From positions 2,513,001-2,577,000 of the forward strand of contig NZ_CP102409.1 of NCBI RefSeq assembly GCF_024628725.1: a stretch of 64,000 bases of DNA. The letters are read 5' to 3'. The notes beneath the pieces are model-generated. The model did no database searches. It was not told the origin of the DNA and saw only the letters and a list, made by a program, of their open reading frames with translations. Shown piece by piece: positions 17,804 to 26,285 of this stretch (position 1 is its first letter; the number at the start of each line of letters is the position of its first letter). Position numbers and translations under genes: made by a program. Source of the DNA: Ruegeria sp. YS9. Lineage in GTDB: Bacteria; Pseudomonadota; Alphaproteobacteria; Rhodobacterales; Rhodobacteraceae.

Positions 17804-19060
17804 TTACTGGTAATCACGCAGCAGGCGCACAGCCGATGTCTGGGCTTCCCCAAGCGCGTCTTCAGCCGATTTTGTGCCGGTCAAAGCCGCCTGAATTGCG
17901 TTGTTCAAACCCTCACGCACGCGTGCGGTTTCAAAGGTCGAGAACTCAGCAACCGCGTTTTCCAGCTGGTTTCGGGCAACGAGAGCGGGTGGGAACTCTT
18001 CTGTATAGGATTTAAGCGCCTCGGTTTCATACGCCGCCGGAGACACGCCCATATAGCCGGTCGCGATGGACCACGCTGCCGCTTGCTCGGGCGAGGTCAT
18101 GAATTCGATCAGCTTCATGGCCGCCGCGCGCTCTTCGTCCGATGTCTCCTTGAAAACATAGAAGTTGCCGCCGCCGGTAGGCGAACCCAGCCGCACATTG
18201 GCCGGAAGCTCGGCGACGCCAAAGTCAAAACTGGCATTGTTCTTCACAGCCGTAAGGTTGCCGGTCGAATGCCACATCATCGAGGTCTGACCTTCAAGGA
18301 ACGCCTGCCGCAGGGTACCCCATTCAACGGTGCCAGTGGGCATGATGCCATGCTCCTGCGACAGCGACTGCCAGAATTCCAACGTATCGACAACGGTTTC
18401 GTCATCGAAATAGGTGGTCAGGCCGTCATCGGACATCACCTCCTTGCCGTTCTGGATCGCCAACGCCTGGAACATCCAATAGGGATAGCCTGTCGATGGG
18501 ATCATCAGGCCATAGGTGTCGTCGTTGGTCAGTGCCTTGCCCATGCTAATCAGCTCGTCCCAGGTCTTGGGCGGTGCCTCAGGGTCAAGACCTGCCGCAC
18601 GAAACTGGTCCTTGTTGTAATAGGCAACGATAGTTGAACGCTGGAACGGAATGCCCCAAGTTTTACCCTCGATCCGGCCATTGGCCATCAATGCAGGATA
18701 AAAGCTCTCTAGCCAGTCCGGGTTAACCCCGTCGATATCTTCGTAGGCCACGATCAGATCCTGCTCGATCAGATCATAGGCATCGATTGAGAACATCACC
18801 GCCAGCTGAGCCGGTTCACCCGATGCAAGTGCGGACAAAGCACGAACACGCGTGTCGTCATAGTTGCCTGAATAGATCGCGTTGACCTTGATGTCAGGGT
18901 TGGCGGCTTCAAAATCGGCAACGATGCCATCCACTACCTCGGTCAGCGCGCCGCCAACCGCGATAGGATAATACATTGTTAGTTCCGTCTCAGCCGCCGC
19001 CGCCGACGTCAGCGCGGTGGCCGAGACGGCAGCCAAACTTATCTTCTTAATAACGTTCAT
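17804..19060 (-). CDS. ABC transporter substrate-binding protein (UgpB-like)
   Basis: 418 residues. Signal peptide MNVIKKISLAAVSATALTSA with cleavage near AAAAET. The start is supported by GGGAGG six bases before ATG. The mature protein looks like the sn-glycerol-3-phosphate binding protein UgpB (ELTMYYPIAVGGALTEVVDGIVADFEAANP split early, later PTGGGNFYVFKETSDEERAAA and a tail with YPDTF-like residues lacking). Periplasmic. Specificity for glycerophospho-compounds is inferred from the UgpB-like start of the mature chain and the phosphoesterase neighbours; other phosphorylated polyols are possible. Confidence 0.9.
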   Translation of the reverse strand: MNVIKKISLAAVSATALTSAAAAETELTMYYPIAVGGALTEVVDGIVADFEAANPDIKVNAIYSGNYDDTRVRALSALASGEPAQLAVMFSIDAYDLIEQDLIVAYEDIDGVNPDWLESFYPALMANGRIEGKTWGIPFQRSTIVAYYNKDQFRAAGLDPEAPPKTWDELISMGKALTNDDTYGLMIPSTGYPYWMFQALAIQNGKEVMSDDGLTTYFDDETVVDTLEFWQSLSQEHGIMPTGTVEWGTLRQAFLEGQTSMMWHSTGNLTAVKNNASFDFGVAELPANVRLGSPTGGGNFYVFKETSDEERAAAMKLIEFMTSPEQAAAWSIATGYMGVSPAAYETEALKSYTEEFPPALVARNQLENAVAEFSTFETARVREGLNNAIQAALTGTKSAEDALGEAQTSAVRLLRDYQ

Positions 19061-19116
19061 TTTTTCCTCCCAGTGATGACAGTTATTCTTGTCTTTCCAA
19101 AGTTCAGTTGCTCGAC

Positions 19117-20133
19117 CTACCCGGCCAGTCGCTTGCCCATGTCGTCAAAGAAATGCAGGTCTTCATCGGCAAAGCTGATCTCCAGATCTTCTCCTGCCGG
19201 AATATGTTTCAGTCCGGGCATGGATACGGTCAGACCATTGGCAGCAGGATGTGACAGGCCAATGAATGTTTCGGAACCCAGGAATTCGCATTCCGATACT
19301 TTACAAGTCAGCCTGCCCTTGCCCGATTCCACCACCTTCACCGCTTCGGCGCGAAGGCCAATTGTCGTTGCGCGCTCAAATCCCGGCACGCCTTCTGACT
19401 TGATCAGCGCCATTGGCGGGGCACCGACAAACTCGGCGACAAAAGTGTTAGCAGGCTTGTAGTAAAGCTCTTCCGGGGACCCTGTCTGCTGGATATGGCC
19501 GTCTTTCATCAGCACGACCATGTCGGCCATGCTCATCGCTTCGGTTTGGTCATGCGTGACGTAAACTACGGTGATGCCCAAATCGACCTGAAGTTTTTTG
19601 ATGTCCTTGCGCACAGAGGCGCGCAGCTTGGCATCAAGGTTCGAAAGCGGCTCATCCATCAGGCACAGCGGCTGGTTTGCCACGATCGCACGTGCAAGCG
19701 CCACACGCTGGCGCTGACCACCCGACAATTCCCCCGGCTTACGCTGCTCATAGCCCAGCAAGCCAGTGATCTCGAGCGCCCGGGTCAGTTTCTCGCGCCG
19801 TTCCGCCGCGACGACTTTTCGTACCTTGAGGCCAAAAACAACGTTTTCCGCGACACTCAGATGCGGGAACAATGCATAAGACTGGAACACCATCGACAGA
19901 TTGCGTTCTGCAGGGGCAGAAGTAGTGATGTCACGCCCGTCAATGACGATCCGCCCCTCATCCGGCAATTCTAGTCCCGACAGCAATCTCAACGTCGTTG
20001 ACTTGCCGCAGCCCGACGGGCCAAGCAGCGCTACGAACGAACCACGCGGGATCGAAAGATTAATATTCTCGACGCCAAGCTGCCCATTCCAGCGCTTAGC
20101 AATATTGTCGACGTGAACAAACGGTTCTGCCAT
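19117..20133 (-). CDS. ABC transporter ATP-binding protein (UgpC/MalK type)
   Basis: 338 residues. Walker A GPSGCGKST (about 38-46), signature LSGGQRQRVALARA, Walker B LCLMDEPLSNLD, switch His in VYVTHD, then a C-terminal OB-fold regulatory domain (from about 240). It powers the two permeases downstream. The gene begins 2 bp after the deoR stop, so regulator and transporter are co-transcribed. Confidence 0.95.
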   Translation of the reverse strand: MAEPFVHVDNIAKRWNGQLGVENINLSIPRGSFVALLGPSGCGKSTTLRLLSGLELPDEGRIVIDGRDITTSAPAERNLSMVFQSYALFPHLSVAENVVFGLKVRKVVAAERREKLTRALEITGLLGYEQRKPGELSGGQRQRVALARAIVANQPLCLMDEPLSNLDAKLRASVRKDIKKLQVDLGITVVYVTHDQTEAMSMADMVVLMKDGHIQQTGSPEELYYKPANTFVAEFVGAPPMALIKSEGVPGFERATTIGLRAEAVKVVESGKGRLTCKVSECEFLGSETFIGLSHPAANGLTVSMPGLKHIPAGEDLEISFADEDLHFFDDMGKRLAG

Positions 20134-20135
20134 AT

Positions 20136-20912
20136 TCAGCGCTCTCCTTGTGAGTAAGTAATGGCTTCGCCCAAACTGTCTGCGAGATCGGAAAAATCAG
20201 GGCCCGGAGGACGGTCGCACACGACAACGTCGACATCCGAGATGTTGCCGCCCAATGCTGGCGCAATGCGACCAAATTTACTGCTGTCTATTACAAGGAT
20301 CGATTTGGCTGCGTGCTGCTGCATTTTCATTCTCACCCGAACCTCAGCTGGATGAAATTCTAACAACCCACCATCATGCGCCACACCGGCAACGCCAAAT
20401 ATTGCGAACTCGGCACGAAACCTGTCAAAGAAATCGGTTGCTTCTTCGCCGATAAAATCACGATCGGGCAGGCGCAGCTCGCCTCCTGGCAAAAGGATAC
20501 GGTTTGAGATTTCATTACTCAGCGCCATCGCGGCACTCAGGTTGTTCGTGATGACCGTTAACTCCTGGTGGCCGGACAGTGCCTTAGCCACTTCGAGCGG
20601 AGTCGACCCAATTGAAAGGAACACGTTCGCCCCATTGGGGATCATGCTCGCAACAAGTTCGGAAACCGACCGTTTGCCACGTAAGTTCGTTCCGGCTCTC
20701 TGATCAAACGGGGTATTCAAACGGGTTTCAGCCAGCTCGATCCGCCCGTGCGCGCGTCGCAGGTTTTCACCGTCGCACAAAATGTCCAGATCACGGCGGA
20801 TGGTTTGCGTCGAGACCCCTAGCATTTCCGCTAAGGCCCCCACACTGACACCGCCACGCTCTTGCACGACCTGCTGGATTAAATCCCTCCGTCTGATCTT
20901 CTTTGACGCCAT
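20136..20912 (-). CDS. DeoR/GlpR family transcriptional regulator
   Basis: 258 residues. N-terminal helix-turn-helix of the DeoR type (RRDLIQQVVQERGGVSVGALAEMLGVSTQTIRRDL split, residues 6-42) and a C-terminal DeoRC sugar-phosphate sensor domain with FLSIGST and the usual DSSKFGR motif. First gene of the ABC/phosphodiesterase operon and divergent from the HAD gene at 21181. DeoR proteins respond to phosphorylated sugars or glycerol-3-phosphate. Two inverted 14-bp repeats in the 268-bp gap are likely operators. Confidence 0.94.
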   Translation of the reverse strand: MASKKIRRRDLIQQVVQERGGVSVGALAEMLGVSTQTIRRDLDILCDGENLRRAHGRIELAETRLNTPFDQRAGTNLRGKRSVSELVASMIPNGANVFLSIGSTPLEVAKALSGHQELTVITNNLSAAMALSNEISNRILLPGGELRLPDRDFIGEEATDFFDRFRAEFAIFGVAGVAHDGGLLEFHPAEVRVRMKMQQHAAKSILVIDSSKFGRIAPALGGNISDVDVVVCDRPPGPDFSDLADSLGEAITYSQGER

Positions 20913-20956
20913 TTATCCCCCTTCAAGTTGCCAGAACCATATCACCAAAAAACAAC

Positions 20957-20970
20957 AAAACAACATTTTT
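20957..20970. promoter_or_regulatory. Inverted 14-mer, left copy (AAAACAACATTTTT)
   Basis: Exact reverse complement of 21082-21095, with 45 bp between this copy and the deoR start at 20912. Likely autoregulatory operator of the DeoR protein, and possibly the end of a repression loop. Confidence 0.55.
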
Positions 20971-21081
20971 CAATCAAAGCCACATAGAACGTTGAAGGGT
21001 GACTTGATCGCAAGTGTCGAAAAATTATATTTTTCAAAGCTTTGCGCGCAAAGCTTCAGAACTCGCTAATGGCGACTTGCT

Positions 21082-21095
21082 AAAAATGTTGTTTT
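21082..21095. promoter_or_regulatory. Inverted 14-mer, right copy (AAAAATGTTGTTTT)
   Basis: Exact reverse complement of 20957-20970, 85 bp upstream of the HAD gene start. Centre-to-centre distance of the two copies is 125 bp, about twelve helical turns, which would suit looping by a tetrameric DeoR protein. Confidence 0.55.
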
Positions 21096-21180
21096 TTCTT
21101 CCATTTTGTTTTGTTGATGTTACATTCCGTATTGCGTCAAACCTGTCGGGGGCGCCCATCAAAAAAGGACATTTGGACAC

Positions 21181-22065
21181 ATGCTTGACGCCAACTCGAT
21201 ATTTTCGCGTTATCAGTCCATACGTCCCAGGCTCCCAAAAGCAACATTCAACGCGGCCACTCTGGATATTGAGTCACTTCTGGATATTGGCACCGAAGTA
21301 GACGCCTTTGTTTTTGATGCTTTTGGCGTTCTAAATGTTGGCGAAACTCCGATTCCCGGCGCGGCAGCTCGTTTGAAAGAGCTCAGGGAGGGCGGACACC
21401 AGATTCGCATTCTTTCCAATGCTGCCAGCTATAATCACCAGGGCGCGACTGCCAAGTTTCAAAAACTCGGAATGCAAGTTGACGCAGATGAGATTGTAAC
21501 CAGCCGCGACGCAGCCTTGGCAAACCTGAACGACGGTCTGTGGGGTTGCATCGCCTCTCCGTCTGACGACCTGACGGACATCTTATCCGAGACGATCAGG
21601 CTTGAGGCAGACAAGACAGACTTTGACAAGGCTGACGGCTTCTTGTTTCTCTCGACCGAAGTCTGGCAACAATCTCAACAATCCATGCTTTGCGACAGCT
21701 TGTTGGCCAACCCGCGCCCAGTGGTGATCGCAAATGCTGATCTGGCAGCGCCACGAGACTTCGGATTCTCACTGGAGCCCGGTCACTACGGGCATTTGCT
21801 GGCAGATGCGGGCCTTCAAGACATCAAGTTCTTTGGCAAGCCATTTCCGGAAGTATTTGAAATGGTCGAAGCCACGCTTCCAGGAATTCCGCCCGAACGC
21901 ATCGCGATGTGCGGTGACACTCTTCACACCGATATCCTCGGCGCAGCAGCACGGGGTTGGCGCACAGTCCTTGTCGCGCAAGATGGAGTGTTTTCGGGGC
22001 TGGATACTCGCACTTTTTGCGAGCAATCGAGCTTGACACCGAGCTGGCGCCTACTTCGCATATAG
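21181..22065 (+). CDS. HAD-superfamily class IIA hydrolase (TIGR01459-like)
   Basis: 294 residues; ATG preceded by AAAAGGAC. Motif I reads VFDAFGVLN, so the nucleophile Asp is present but the usual D+2 acid/base Asp is Phe. This substitution (W/F/Y at D+2) is seen in the TIGR01459 branch, as I recall it. Motif II LSNAA, motif III Lys in FFGKPFPEVF, motif IV MCGDTLHTDILGAA. NagD-like cap. Probably a phosphatase or related phosphotransfer enzyme for an imported polyol phosphate, because it is divergent from the deoR/ABC operon and shares the intergenic operators. Confidence 0.88.
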   Translation: MLDANSIFSRYQSIRPRLPKATFNAATLDIESLLDIGTEVDAFVFDAFGVLNVGETPIPGAAARLKELREGGHQIRILSNAASYNHQGATAKFQKLGMQVDADEIVTSRDAALANLNDGLWGCIASPSDDLTDILSETIRLEADKTDFDKADGFLFLSTEVWQQSQQSMLCDSLLANPRPVVIANADLAAPRDFGFSLEPGHYGHLLADAGLQDIKFFGKPFPEVFEMVEATLPGIPPERIAMCGDTLHTDILGAAARGWRTVLVAQDGVFSGLDTRTFCEQSSLTPSWRLLRI

Positions 22066-22886
22066 AAAACATCGTGATGCTCCCACTTTTGGCGAAGTAT
22101 CAGACCGAAAATTAGCCTTGGTTCGAACGGCGGCTATGTCCCAAACAGCGGTCGACTTCGAACCGCGTCTCGAATGGCAGTTTTCTGCAACCAATGCACG
22201 AATTGCAGCGTCATAACAAACCGGAAACATCACTGAACGGGTGTTATGTGAAGCGATCTCTGGTTGAGTGATCCATTTATCTGCGGGTCAATCGCACCAT
22301 CATTCCACTCCGGCTGATAGGCGTCATTGATCCTGCGTGCAGAGAAAGGTTGCGACGTTGCGCGTCACCGCCATTGCATACCGGGAAAGGCGTGTCCGGT
22401 TTGAGCTGCTCGCGGCCTTATGCGTGAGCACTCAACGGAATTGCTTTCGCCAGCCTGTAAGGTTCGACCATCGCCCTTTGCCGCGCCGCTCGAAAAGCAA
22501 AACCCGCCGCCAAAAGGCAACGGGTTTTCTCGCGACAATGAGGGAAAATGACCATAGCATCCGCGAACCTCAATGCCTATCGTGGCAAAACTACTTATGG
22601 GGAACAACAGGTGTCAACGCAGATATTCAAATTCAAGCTTGATGTCACAGGCACCTTGCGTGCCAAACTGATCTCTGATCGCTGCAGCTTTGTTTCAATG
22701 TGCTGTTGACAGTTCGAACGACGGCGCTGCGCAACATAAGTATGTTTGAGCTCGAATTCGACATTGGTACGCACCGCTCATGAACCGGACCAATCGGGTT
22801 GTGCTGGTCAGCATTAAGCTTCTCATTTCGGTGGCGAGGTTTGTTGGCGCCTGAGTGTTACAGCGGGTGCACTTCAAGGCAGCCCG
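22066..22886. other. 821-bp gene-free stretch
   Basis: No open frame here has a ribosome-binding site, family motif or coding look. It contains a terminator-like hairpin at 22499-22528. The segments near 22130 and 22709, both starting with ttcgaacg, look like short dispersed-repeat or decayed sequence, but I could not match them to anything with confidence. Confidence 0.5.
22499..22528. terminator. Terminator-like hairpin, possibly bidirectional
   Basis: Stem AAAACCCG with CGGGTTTT and an inner GCC-AAAA-GGC helix, giving U-rich tails on both strands. It lies 430 bp beyond the HAD gene and 360 bp beyond the stop of the 22887 gene, so it may be left over from a lost gene. Confidence 0.5.
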
Positions 22887-23240
22887 TCACCCGTCAGGAT
22901 GGCCCTCATTCGAGCCACCCAAATCAAATAGTCCCTGTTTCTTTAAACGGCGTATGAACGCAATGTAATTCACAACCCGATCGATCTGAGCCGCCTCTGC
23001 CGTGGCGTACGCGGCCGCAATCATCTTGAGTTGCGTTTCAAGGTCTTTTGCGAGTTCTGCATCACTGATGCCCAGACTGTTTCTGGCTTCCCACAATGCC
23101 GCAGACTCCGCATAGTCTTCTTCCCACATCTCATCGAGAAAGGTCTTCGCATCAAATTCAGGGTCAATTTCGCCCAGCTTTTCAACAGCCTCCCATATTG
23201 GTTTGAGCCGCTCAAAAAGACTTTTCTCACTATCAGCCAT
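22887..23240 (-). CDS. Small acidic hypothetical protein
   Basis: 117 residues, rich in Glu/Asp and Ala, helical by composition, with no signal or membrane segment. ATG 23240 has a GGAGG nine bases upstream. I recognise no family. The last 25 residues are Gly- and Asp-rich. It sits beside gene remnants of mobile origin (23341-23947), so it could be a cargo gene of a former element. Confidence 0.6.
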   Translation of the reverse strand: MADSEKSLFERLKPIWEAVEKLGEIDPEFDAKTFLDEMWEEDYAESAALWEARNSLGISDAELAKDLETQLKMIAAAYATAEAAQIDRVVNYIAFIRRLKKQGLFDLGGSNEGHPDG

Positions 23241-23340
23241 TACCTTGTGACCTCCATTTCAGCATTTTCGATTCTCGGCCGAACGAATGCTGATGCGTCT
23301 TCTATACGCAAACTCAGCGTCGCTGATTGTGCCAACCGTT

Positions 23341-23733
23341 TCATCCGCCTGTCTCGACCGATAAATCAGAAACCCCGGCGCCCTCATTGCATCTGTCCCG
23401 CTCATAGGCCTCAACGTCTTCAACGGGCACAAGCAATCCCGTCACTCGACTTCGGCTATGCTTCATTCGCTTCTGACGGAGGACGCCACTTTCGATCAAT
23501 CGATTGAGGTTTGGGCGGCCCATGGACCATCTTTGAACCAGCTCTTCTTTGGTGAACCCATTTCGAGGCAGCTTCGACCAAGCGTTAGAAATCTCAGCTT
23601 TGGAAACAAGCAAGTTTCTAAGTGCAAGATCTTGGCCAACGCGCCCTATCACCTTCACGTGACCTGACAATATCAGCTCAACGATATCCGCAACTCGGCA
23701 TTGGGTGCGCCGCGTCACTTCCGGCAGTGTGTA
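23341..23733 (-). pseudogene. TniQ-like C-terminal fragment with helix-turn-helix
   Basis: An open frame of about 130 codons without a proper start: an in-frame TGA lies just upstream (23740-23742) and the only early initiator is GTG 23718. Two helix-turn-helix-like blocks can be read: TLPEVTRRTQCRVADIVELI, and FTKEELVQRWSMGRPNLNRLIESG after an ILSGHVKVIGR segment. This order resembles the C-terminal half of TniQ/TnsD-type transposon proteins. It abuts a truncated DMT transporter, so the junction is a recombination scar. The family call is by eye and tentative. Confidence 0.4.
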
Positions 23734-23734
23734 C

Positions 23735-23947
23735 CCCGATCATCGAAGGCGCGACCGGTTCCGCTAGTAAGGCCGCTGCAAGGATCAAGCCGAAAAATGG
23801 CTGAAGCAGTTGTAGCTGCCCAACACCTGCTGTGCCCCCGCGAACCAGACCGCGATACCAAAACACAAATCCAACCAGCATCGAAAAAATGGAGACGTAT
23901 CCCAAACTGAGCCAGACAGGCATGCTCAAATCGGCAAATGTGTCAGG
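23735..23947 (-). pseudogene. C-terminal fragment of an EamA/DMT family transporter
   Basis: About 65 codons with two clear membrane segments and the EamA C-terminal pattern: SIFSMLVGFVFWYRGL, then GQLQLLQPFFGLILAAALLAEPV. The N-terminal three quarters of a 290-residue exporter is missing, replaced by the DUF1772 gene on one side, and the end runs into the TniQ-like fragment. It cannot make a working transporter. Confidence 0.65.
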
Positions 23948-24410
23948 CCAAGATCAGGCAAACCCCACTCACAATAGTCCTAAGCACGTTCCAGACCTGC
24001 CAGGAGGCTGAGTAATCTAGCCAAATTTCACGGGCTGATCCGATGTCAATTGGTACGGCAACCTCCGCCAGGGCTTCGTTCATGGGGACATTCACCGCTG
24101 CTGTGATGAGGAAGGCACCGACGATGTAAAAAATGGCGGCCAGACCAAATAACATGGCTGACCTCTTCCTGAGCTGCCAAGCGGCGATGTAGGCCGTTAC
24201 TCCCAGAATGATCGGGGTCAAAAAGAAAGCCGGGAAGAACACTCCGTTCCGGACCGAGGCGTTCATTGCCTGCATTGCGGCGATGGCTGTTCGCGGGTCT
24301 GTCGCGTCCAAGCCCCACACTGTCGAACAGACCCAGGCGTAGAAAAACCCGAAGATGGCACCGATGCTTAGGAGTGAAAGCATCGACATCGGCAAAAGCA
24401 ACCGAGCCAT
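23943..24410 (-). CDS. DUF1772 (anthrone oxygenase-like) membrane protein
   Basis: 155 residues with four hydrophobic segments and the DUF1772-like features FFYAWVCSTVWGLD, NASVRNGVFF and VNVPMNEAL. Family members are small membrane proteins of mostly unknown role; some fungal relatives act as anthrone oxygenases. Its ATG overlaps the stop of the gene above (TAATG), so the two form a pair controlled by the divergent TetR regulator. Confidence 0.8.
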   Translation of the reverse strand: MARLLLPMSMLSLLSIGAIFGFFYAWVCSTVWGLDATDPRTAIAAMQAMNASVRNGVFFPAFFLTPIILGVTAYIAAWQLRKRSAMLFGLAAIFYIVGAFLITAAVNVPMNEALAEVAVPIDIGSAREIWLDYSASWQVWNVLRTIVSGVCLILA

Positions 24411-24799
24411 TAAACCCGCTCCGCCCCGAGTTCCCGGTGTTGGCGCGCCGCTGACGCGACCAAGGCAAAGATGACCAGCGCAGCGAATTGACCGAGCAGT
24501 ACCGCCGGGTAGATCAGGCCAAATTGAGCATCGAAGTATTTCTGCGGCCCGAAGGAAACCAGGGCCATGAGCGCTGCGAGAACGCTCATGATGCGTCCTG
24601 CCCGACTTTCCAGCGGCTGCACGATGATAGCCCCCAAAGCGACAGACATCGCGGCCCCAAGAAACGGAGCAATGCCGAACAAAGGCGTGGCGATGGGCGG
24701 GTGGGGCCTGATCCCGGCATATAAGGCGGACAGCATGATTCCCTGCAGAAGGATGAGTGTCGCCAGCGCGGCGATGACATGACGATTAGATTGTTCCAT
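24410..24799 (-). CDS. Small integral membrane protein (four helices)
   Basis: 129 residues from ATG 24799 (MEQSNRHV). The frame extends to 25060, but only through the TetR gene on the other strand. Four hydrophobic helices, short loops, and a basic C-terminal end (ARQHRELGAERV). I do not recognise a named family. It resembles the small membrane proteins often found beside DUF1772 genes. First gene of the pair under the TetR operator at 24814-24857. Confidence 0.75.
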   Translation of the reverse strand: MEQSNRHVIAALATLILLQGIMLSALYAGIRPHPPIATPLFGIAPFLGAAMSVALGAIIVQPLESRAGRIMSVLAALMALVSFGPQKYFDAQFGLIYPAVLLGQFAALVIFALVASAARQHRELGAERV

Positions 24800-24813
24800 T
24801 TGCTTCTCCAAAG

Positions 24814-24857
24814 CGTAACGGTGATTACGGTTGCATATATCCGTAATTATCGTTACG
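24814..24857. promoter_or_regulatory. Large inverted repeat, probable TetR operator
   Basis: Left arm CGTAACGGTGATTACGG (24814-24830) and right arm CCGTAATTATCGTTACG (24841-24857) match as reverse complements at 15 of 17 positions, with a 10-bp AT-rich spacer. Each arm is itself partly palindromic (GTAAC/GTTAC, CGTAA/TTACG), as when two dimers bind. It fills the gap between the divergent membrane pair and the tetR gene. Confidence 0.75.
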
Positions 24858-24885
24858 GTTTCTGTCAACATGCTGGAGAATAATT

Positions 24886-25482
24886 TTGCGTGAAGAGAAG
24901 CGATCCCTGCGTCAGCAACAGATCGAGGCGGCTGCATACGAAGTGTTGGAGGCCAAAGGGTACGGAGGAACGTCCATGCAGGGCATTGCCAAGCATGCGC
25001 GCGCCTCGAATGAGACGTTGTACAACTGGTACGGGGACAAACAGGGGTTGTTCCGCGCACTTGTCACAAAGAACGCTGAAGAAGTTAAAGCGCATCTGGA
25101 ATCCGAACTGCAAACCGACAACGACGCACTTTCAATTCTGGGAACGTTGGGTCCGAAGCTTTTGGATTTGCTAACAGGTGATCGCGCTGTTGCCCTTAAT
25201 CGAGCCGCAGCAGCCGATAGTAGCGGTGAACTCGGCGCGACGCTTTCAAAGGCGGGGCGGGAGGCAGTGTTTCCACTGCTCGAACGGGTGTTGCTGCGTG
25301 CCCGGGACGAGGGCGTGCTCAACTTCGAAAATACCAGAGAGGCTGTGGCGCTCTATCTCGACCTGTTGATTGGCGATCAGCAGATCAGGCGCGTCATAGG
25401 TCGCCTTCCTCAGCCATCGGAGACCTTTTGCCAAGAGAGGTCCGCGAGGGCTGTAAAGCTCCTCCGCGACCTTCTCGGCTAG
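24886..25482 (+). CDS. TetR family transcriptional regulator
   Basis: 198 residues. Start is TTG 24886, preceded by GGAG at 8-base spacing; the ATG at 24864 leads to an immediate in-frame stop. Helix-turn-helix in residues 8-52 (AAYEVLEAKGYGGTSMQGIAKHA, then ETLYNWYGDKQGLF), followed by a helical ligand domain of the AefR type. Divergent from the DUF1772 pair, with a 17-bp inverted repeat between. It may also head the chorismate mutase unit downstream. Confidence 0.9.
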   Translation: MREEKRSLRQQQIEAAAYEVLEAKGYGGTSMQGIAKHARASNETLYNWYGDKQGLFRALVTKNAEEVKAHLESELQTDNDALSILGTLGPKLLDLLTGDRAVALNRAAAADSSGELGATLSKAGREAVFPLLERVLLRARDEGVLNFENTREAVALYLDLLIGDQQIRRVIGRLPQPSETFCQERSARAVKLLRDLLG

Positions 25483-25510
25483 ACCCAAAACTACCAAAGG
25501 AAATCAAAAC

Positions 25511-25813
25511 ATGACGACCCTTCTCGCGCCCAATGCCTGCCAGACCATGGCCGATCTCCGCGTCCAAATCGACGCGATCGATACGGACCTGATAGGCCTG
25601 CTGGTCAAGCGGAGCCACTATATCGACCGGGCAGTGGATCTGAAGAAGATTGAAGGATTGCCCGCACGCACAACGGATCGGGTTGCTGCGGTGCTGGACA
25701 AGGTCAGCACAACCGCGTCGGAACAGGGGCTGGACCCAGACCTCGCGCACAAGCTTTGGGCTGAGCTGATCGAATGGTCGATTCAGCGGGAAATCAAGGA
25801 GCTTGGGCAATAA
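25511..25813 (+). CDS. Chorismate mutase, AroQ class (monofunctional)
   Basis: 100 residues, the normal size for a stand-alone AroQ domain. Visible active-site pattern: R near 17 (DLRVQIDAIDTDLIGLLVKR), K near 37 (YIDRAVDLKK), and a later WAELIEW helix. Converts chorismate to prephenate. The short PchB-like isochorismate pyruvate lyases look similar and cannot be excluded. It lies 28 bp after tetR and 43 bp before the TPR-like gene. ATG with AAAGGAAATC upstream. Confidence 0.85.
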   Translation: MTTLLAPNACQTMADLRVQIDAIDTDLIGLLVKRSHYIDRAVDLKKIEGLPARTTDRVAAVLDKVSTTASEQGLDPDLAHKLWAELIEWSIQREIKELGQ

Positions 25814-25856
25814 TGCCTTTCGGAGACGCCAGCGGCGCAGATGATGGGGCGGACCT

Positions 25857-26285
25857 ATGAAACTCATCCGCGATATCAGGGCCGCTGGGATTTTTCATAA
25901 GGCAGTGAAGTCAATGCAAGCAGGTGACTATCAGGGCGTTCTTGACCGCCTGGACGGGTTCCAAGCGCAACCATATTTCTTGGCCAAGGCGGAACTTTTT
26001 CGTGCAATGGCGCGGCATCGGCAGGACAGGTTTGCGGAAGCGGTTCACCACTACGACAACTTCCTGACCAACCATCTCGCTGACATGCCGCCAAAGGACC
26101 GTGTCTATGTGGAAGAGTACGGGAAATTCTTCCGAAGCCGTGCTCAAGCAAGACTTGATCCGTCAACGCCGTTGTATTTATCACTTGAAGAATTGAGAAA
26201 ACTTGCAGAAAACGCGCCTTTTCTCACCCGCGCCGAGTTTACTTTTGGTAACTTGGCAGAAGCCGACCTTACCGGACAAATCTGA
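25857..26285 (+). CDS. Hypothetical TPR-like helical protein
   Basis: 142 residues, all helical by appearance, with at least two tetratricopeptide-like helices (AGDYQGVLDRLDGFQAQPYF, and DRFAEAVHHYDNFL). No signal peptide or membrane segment. It follows the chorismate mutase on the same strand, so it may be co-transcribed. I cannot assign a function. Confidence 0.65.
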   Translation: MKLIRDIRAAGIFHKAVKSMQAGDYQGVLDRLDGFQAQPYFLAKAELFRAMARHRQDRFAEAVHHYDNFLTNHLADMPPKDRVYVEEYGKFFRSRAQARLDPSTPLYLSLEELRKLAENAPFLTRAEFTFGNLAEADLTGQI

